From Buchnera aphidicola (Macrosiphoniella sanborni) (lineage in GTDB: Bacteria; Pseudomonadota; Gammaproteobacteria; Enterobacterales; Enterobacteriaceae), in contig NZ_CP034864.1 of the NCBI RefSeq assembly GCF_005080885.1, forward strand, positions 535,245-599,244: a stretch of DNA of 64,000 bases. The letters run 5' to 3'. Numbering within the stretch: the first letter of the stretch is position 1; the number at the start of each line of letters is the position of its first letter. Both the position numbers and the translations under genes were made by a program. This document shows positions 61,155 through 64,000 of this stretch, in pieces. The notes below the pieces were generated by a model. The model saw only the letters and a program-made list of their open reading frames with translations, made no database searches and was not told the DNA's origin.

Positions 61155-61913
61155 ATGAATCCATGGATTATTGCAAATGTTTTAGAAATTAAAAAATGGA
61201 CAAATAATTTATTTAGTCTTATTTTAAGAGCTGATATTGAACCATTTCATGCTGGACAATTTACTAAACTATCTTTATATGATATTAACAATAATAACAA
61301 AAAAATTCAAAGAGCATATTCCTATGTTAATTCTCCTAGTGAAAAAAATATAGAAATTTACATTGTTCGTGTTAAAAATGGAAAAATGAGTAATTTGTTA
61401 TATAATTTAAAATGTGGTGATAAAATCTTTATTAAGAAAAAATCATTTGGTTTTTTTATTATTAATGAAATACCAGATTGTAAAAATTTATGGATGTTTG
61501 CTACAGGAACTGCTATTGGTCCGTATTGTTCAATTTTAAAAGAAGGGAAAAATATTGATAGATTTAATAATATTATATTAGTTCATGCAGTTCGATATTA
61601 TAATGAATTAACTTATTTACCTTTAATGAAAGAATTATATAAAAAATATAATGGCAAACTTAAAATTCAAACAATTACTAGTCGAGATAAAAGCAACAAA
61701 GATTCGTTAACTGGAAGAATACCTATTTTATTACAAAATAATTCTTTAGAAAAAAAAATTGGGATACCAATAGAATCTCATACTTCACATATCATGTTAT
61801 GTGGTAATCCTGCTATGATACAAGATACATATTTGTTTTTAAAGAATTATAGAAATATGAAAAAACACTTACGTCGTTCACCAGGTAACATTACAATAGA
61901 ACATTATTGGTAA
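61155..61913 (+). CDS. fpr: Ferredoxin/flavodoxin NADP+ reductase
   Basis: Moves electrons between NADPH and flavodoxin or ferredoxin through FAD. It has 252 residues (E. coli 248). FAD motif: [16 protein letters not shown] domain: [36 protein letters not shown] and [18 protein letters not shown]. The C-terminus TIEHYW matches E. coli TAEHYW with its terminal aromatic. Encoded after hslVU-ibpA; in E. coli fpr is also close to hslVU. Confidence 0.96.
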   Translation: MNPWIIANVLEIKKWTNNLFSLILRADIEPFHAGQFTKLSLYDINNNNKKIQRAYSYVNSPSEKNIEIYIVRVKNGKMSNLLYNLKCGDKIFIKKKSFGFFIINEIPDCKNLWMFATGTAIGPYCSILKEGKNIDRFNNIILVHAVRYYNELTYLPLMKELYKKYNGKLKIQTITSRDKSNKDSLTGRIPILLQNNSLEKKIGIPIESHTSHIMLCGNPAMIQDTYLFLKNYRNMKKHLRRSPGNITIEHYW

Positions 61914-62732
61914 AAAATTTTATAATAACTTGATAGAACTAATATTATTTAGTTAATTGTTTTATAATTAAAATAATGAATTCAAGTAGTATAATATTTT
62001 AAAAAAGTTAACTTATTTAAAAAAAATTCAAAATTAAATCAAATATTAAAAATGATAATCATTTATGTTCAAGATTAATAATATCATATTTGTTGTTTTT
62101 AAATAGAAAAAATATTCATTTATGCATACAAATCGTTTCCTAACTTGATCTCTTTTAAAAAAATCAAATTCTTGTAATATATAAAAATATTTTAAATAAA
62201 TTAAAAAGCAGTTTTTTATTTTAAAAAATAATAAATAAATCTATATTTATTTTTTAAGTGAAGTCTTATATATATTAAGTTATATATAAAATAACGTTAA
62301 ATAATAATATTAATTAATTTATATTTTTTCACAAAAAATAAGATAGTTTAATAAATATACTGAGATATCTTATGAGTCTTTACAATTGACTTATAAAATA
62401 TATATCTAAAAAAATTTTATCAATATGTCTTAATATAAAAAAATTTTTTTATATCAATGCAATTTAATATTATTAAATATTCATCTATTTTCATCAAGAT
62501 TTTTTATAAAATATAAAAAATTAATACTATTACACATAGTAAATTATTTATGAAAATATTAAGTTTATTTTTTTAAATACTATAACATTAGTATTTCGAT
62601 CTTTAATTCTTTTGTTAATATAACACAATATTAGAAATAATTTTTAACATGATCATAAAATACTGAATATGGTTATTGTAGTTATTAGATTTATAAATAT
62701 TTTTTTATATATATTTTTTTTTAGAATTTATT
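61914..62732. other. 819-base gap between fpr and coaD
   Basis: Mostly featureless A+T. The only stretch with protein-like composition is a 55-codon minus-strand frame without a start codon (62046-62213). No promoter could be fixed for coaD. Confidence 0.5.
62046..62213 (-). pseudogene. Possible C-terminal relic of an unidentified gene
   Basis: A stop-free minus-strand stretch of 55 codons ends at TAA (62046-62048) and is closed by a stop just upstream. It includes LQEFDFFKRDQVRKRFVCIN then EYFFYLKTTNM, with more Arg, Asp, Gln and Val than the surrounding noise. There is no plausible start codon. I cannot match it to a family. It may be the tail of a lost gene or chance. Confidence 0.25.
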
Positions 62733-62756
62733 ATGAAGCAACAAAAACAAAAAAAT

Positions 62757-63242
62757 ATGAATACAATTGCAATATATCCAGGTACATTTGATCCTATTAC
62801 ATATGGACATTTAGATATTATAGTAAGAGCAACAAAAATGTTTAATAATATAATAATTGCTATTGCTAATAATACAAAAAAAAAACCTATTTTTAGTTTA
62901 AAAGAAAGAATAGAATTAACTAGAAAGGTAACATTACATCTTAAATATGTTAGAAAAGTACTTGGTTTTAATGATTTGCTTGCTAATTTAGCAAAAAAAG
63001 AGCGATCTAAAATCTTAATTAGAGGTGTTCGTACAATACTTGATTTTGATTATGAAGTAAAATTAGCAACAATAAATAAAAAAATTTATCCAGAATTAGA
63101 TAGTGTATTTTTACTTTCATCTCAGGAAGTTTCTTTTATATCTTCATCTTTTGTTAAAGAAATGGCATTATATAAAGGTAATATAAAACCATATCTTCCA
63201 AAGGAAGTACATGCTGCATTAATAAAAAAACTTCGTCAATAA
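62757..63242 (+). CDS. coaD: Phosphopantetheine adenylyltransferase
   Basis: The penultimate step of coenzyme A synthesis. It has 161 residues (E. coli 159). The nucleotidyl-transferase signature is IYPGTFDPITYGHLDII, with the T-x-G-H motif. Also ILIRGVRTILDFDYE and SFISSSFVKEMALYKGNI. I use the ATG at 62757 because MNTIAIYPG matches E. coli MQKRAIYPG; an upstream ATG at 62733 adds eight Lys- and Gln-rich residues. Confidence 0.96.
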   Translation: MNTIAIYPGTFDPITYGHLDIIVRATKMFNNIIIAIANNTKKKPIFSLKERIELTRKVTLHLKYVRKVLGFNDLLANLAKKERSKILIRGVRTILDFDYEVKLATINKKIYPELDSVFLLSSQEVSFISSSFVKEMALYKGNIKPYLPKEVHAALIKKLRQ

Positions 63243-63270
63243 ATTAATTATGAATAATATGCAATTCTAA

Positions 63271-63303
63271 TTAGTAGGATAAATGTTTTATTTATCCTAC
63301 TAA
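63271..63303. terminator. Bidirectional terminator between coaD and the orphan gene
   Basis: A 14-base-pair perfect stem TTAGTAGGATAAAT / ATTTATCCTACTAA (63271-63284 with 63290-63303) with a five-base loop. It lies 28 bases after the coaD stop and 27 bases beyond the stop of the minus-strand gene, so it can serve both convergent transcripts. Confidence 0.75.
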
Positions 63304-63330
63304 TTTAATAATAAGCAATAAGTTTATATT

Positions 63331-64000
63331 TTATTTTAAAAAATATGAATATTTCATAATTGGTAAATTATTTGCAGTGAATATTATAGTTGCACGTATT
63401 CCATAAGATTTATATTGTTTAATAGTATTACTGTTTTTAATATCTAAATCAGATATATGAGTAGCTACTAATTTAATAGAACCATCATTTAAATAATTAA
63501 TTTTATAGGTGCTTTTAATATTTTTTAATTGGTATTCACTAATTTCTGGATGTTCAGAAAAAAATTGTAAATATGATTGACGTAAAAATTTTTTATTTGC
63601 ATAAGTAGAAATTAATCGACGCACTTCAACATTTGGAATAATCTTTTCAAAAGATTCTATCATTTTTTTATGAGTATCAATTGGAATAATATGGTCATTA
63701 ATAATGAAAAGAAATGGATCAGAATCAACCATAAAGCTTTCTTCTAATTTATCAGATAATTTTAAATACTCATATTTTTCTTGGAATTTTTTAATTGTAA
63801 AATTAATATTATTTAGTGAATTTAATTGACTTGAAACTTGCCATTCATTTTCACTAATAAAATCTTTGTAATAAGATTTTTCAATATTTGAATCCATTCT
63901 TCTTTTAAAATTTTTATCCATATTTAAAATTTGTTTTCTGCCTTCCATATCAAATTTTTCATCAAATCTATTATAAGGAAGATAATCATCTTGAGTACTT
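63331..64000 (-). CDS. Unidentified protein, C-terminal part; 5' end beyond the window
   Basis: The frame is open from the stop at 63331 to the window edge (at least 222 residues), reading S-T-Q-D-D-Y-L-P-Y-N-R-F before the first internal Met, so the gene starts outside. It is hydrophilic, Lys-, Ser- and Asn-rich, with no membrane segment, no cysteines and no motif I recognise. It contains DPFLFIINDHIIPIDTHKKM, a helix-like RRLISTYANKKFLRQSYLQF and a beta-rich end, GSIKLVATHISDLD and ATIIFTANNLPIMKYSYFLK. Buchnera carries a few lineage orphans (yba genes); this may be one. The length and normal codon content argue that it is real. Confidence 0.7.
   Translation of the reverse strand, partial: STQDDYLPYNRFDEKFDMEGRKQILNMDKNFKRRMDSNIEKSYYKDFISENEWQVSSQLNSLNNINFTIKKFQEKYEYLKLSDKLEESFMVDSDPFLFIINDHIIPIDTHKKMIESFEKIIPNVEVRRLISTYANKKFLRQSYLQFFSEHPEISEYQLKNIKSTYKINYLNDGSIKLVATHISDLDIKNSNTIKQYKSYGIRATIIFTANNLPIMKYSYFLK

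Overview
The window is a stretch of a Buchnera aphidicola chromosome, the obligate gammaproteobacterial endosymbiont of aphids. The base composition is extremely AT-rich with many poly(A) and poly(T) runs. Almost every protein is a recognisable, slightly shortened copy of an E. coli protein. E. coli gene neighbourhoods survive in order, but the genes between them are missing. There are no insertion sequences, prophages, CRISPR arrays, transposases or defence genes. The presence of mtlA/mtlD, sbcB, bioH, deoB/deoD and tmaR suggests one of the larger-genome aphid lineages; I do not name a strain.

Layout. 1-8810 (minus strand): the end of the spc operon and all of the S10 operon, from a fragment of rplO back to rpsJ. 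9126-13485 (minus): the str operon (tuf, fusA, rpsG, rpsL). 13616-15503 (minus): tusB, tusC, tusD and fkpA. 15504-17016: a 1.5 kb gap that probably holds the remains of argD. 17017-22340: tsgA (+), then trpS, rpe, aroB and aroK (all minus). 22782-22866: tRNA-Ser(GGA). 22879-28659: deoD, deoB, prfC and nfuA (minus), bioH (+) and ssb (minus). 29157-32202 (plus): dnaB, gshB and ruvX, then a gap with clear debris of yggS and weaker debris of rdgB. 32913-39924: hemW, trmB, mutY, yggX, murI, sbcB, tmaR, tRNA-Asn, tRNA-Ile2 and pyrE. 39947-49315 (minus): dut, cysQ, rplI, rpsR, rpsF, rnr, purA, hflC, hflK and miaA. 49316-51067: a dead mutL. 51117-56076 (minus): mtlD, mtlA and pgi. 56277-64000: orn, tRNA-Gly, rpmE (minus), a minimal ftsN, hslV, hslU, ibpA, fpr, coaD and a partial gene I could not assign (minus).

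How the genes work together. Most of the window is translation machinery: ribosomal proteins, EF-Tu, EF-G, RF3, tRNAs, and tRNA modification by TusBCD, MiaA and TrmB. Replication and repair are represented by DnaB, SSB, SbcB, MutY, RuvX and Dut, with MutL recently lost. Proteostasis is covered by HslVU, IbpA, FkpA and HflKC. Carbon entry is a mannitol route in which MtlA and MtlD make fructose-6-phosphate, Pgi interconverts it with glucose-6-phosphate, and Rpe serves the pentose-phosphate pathway. TmaR, which controls PTS enzyme I localisation in E. coli, is retained. Biosynthetic genes serving the symbiosis or the cell include aroB, aroK, trpS, pyrE, purA, gshB, bioH and coaD.

Most notable points. 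(1) 58008-58255 encodes an easily missed minimal FtsN: a basic cytoplasmic tail, one membrane segment and the essential W-x-Y-x3-L division-activating helix. The long linker and SPOR domain are gone, and the only ATG is separated from the frame by a 10-A run. (2) The ibpA heat-shock promoter contains an 11-A run at the kind of site where a one-base change is known to set aphid heat tolerance. (3) Several gaps are gene graveyards at different ages: mutL, yggS, and more tentatively rdgB and argD.
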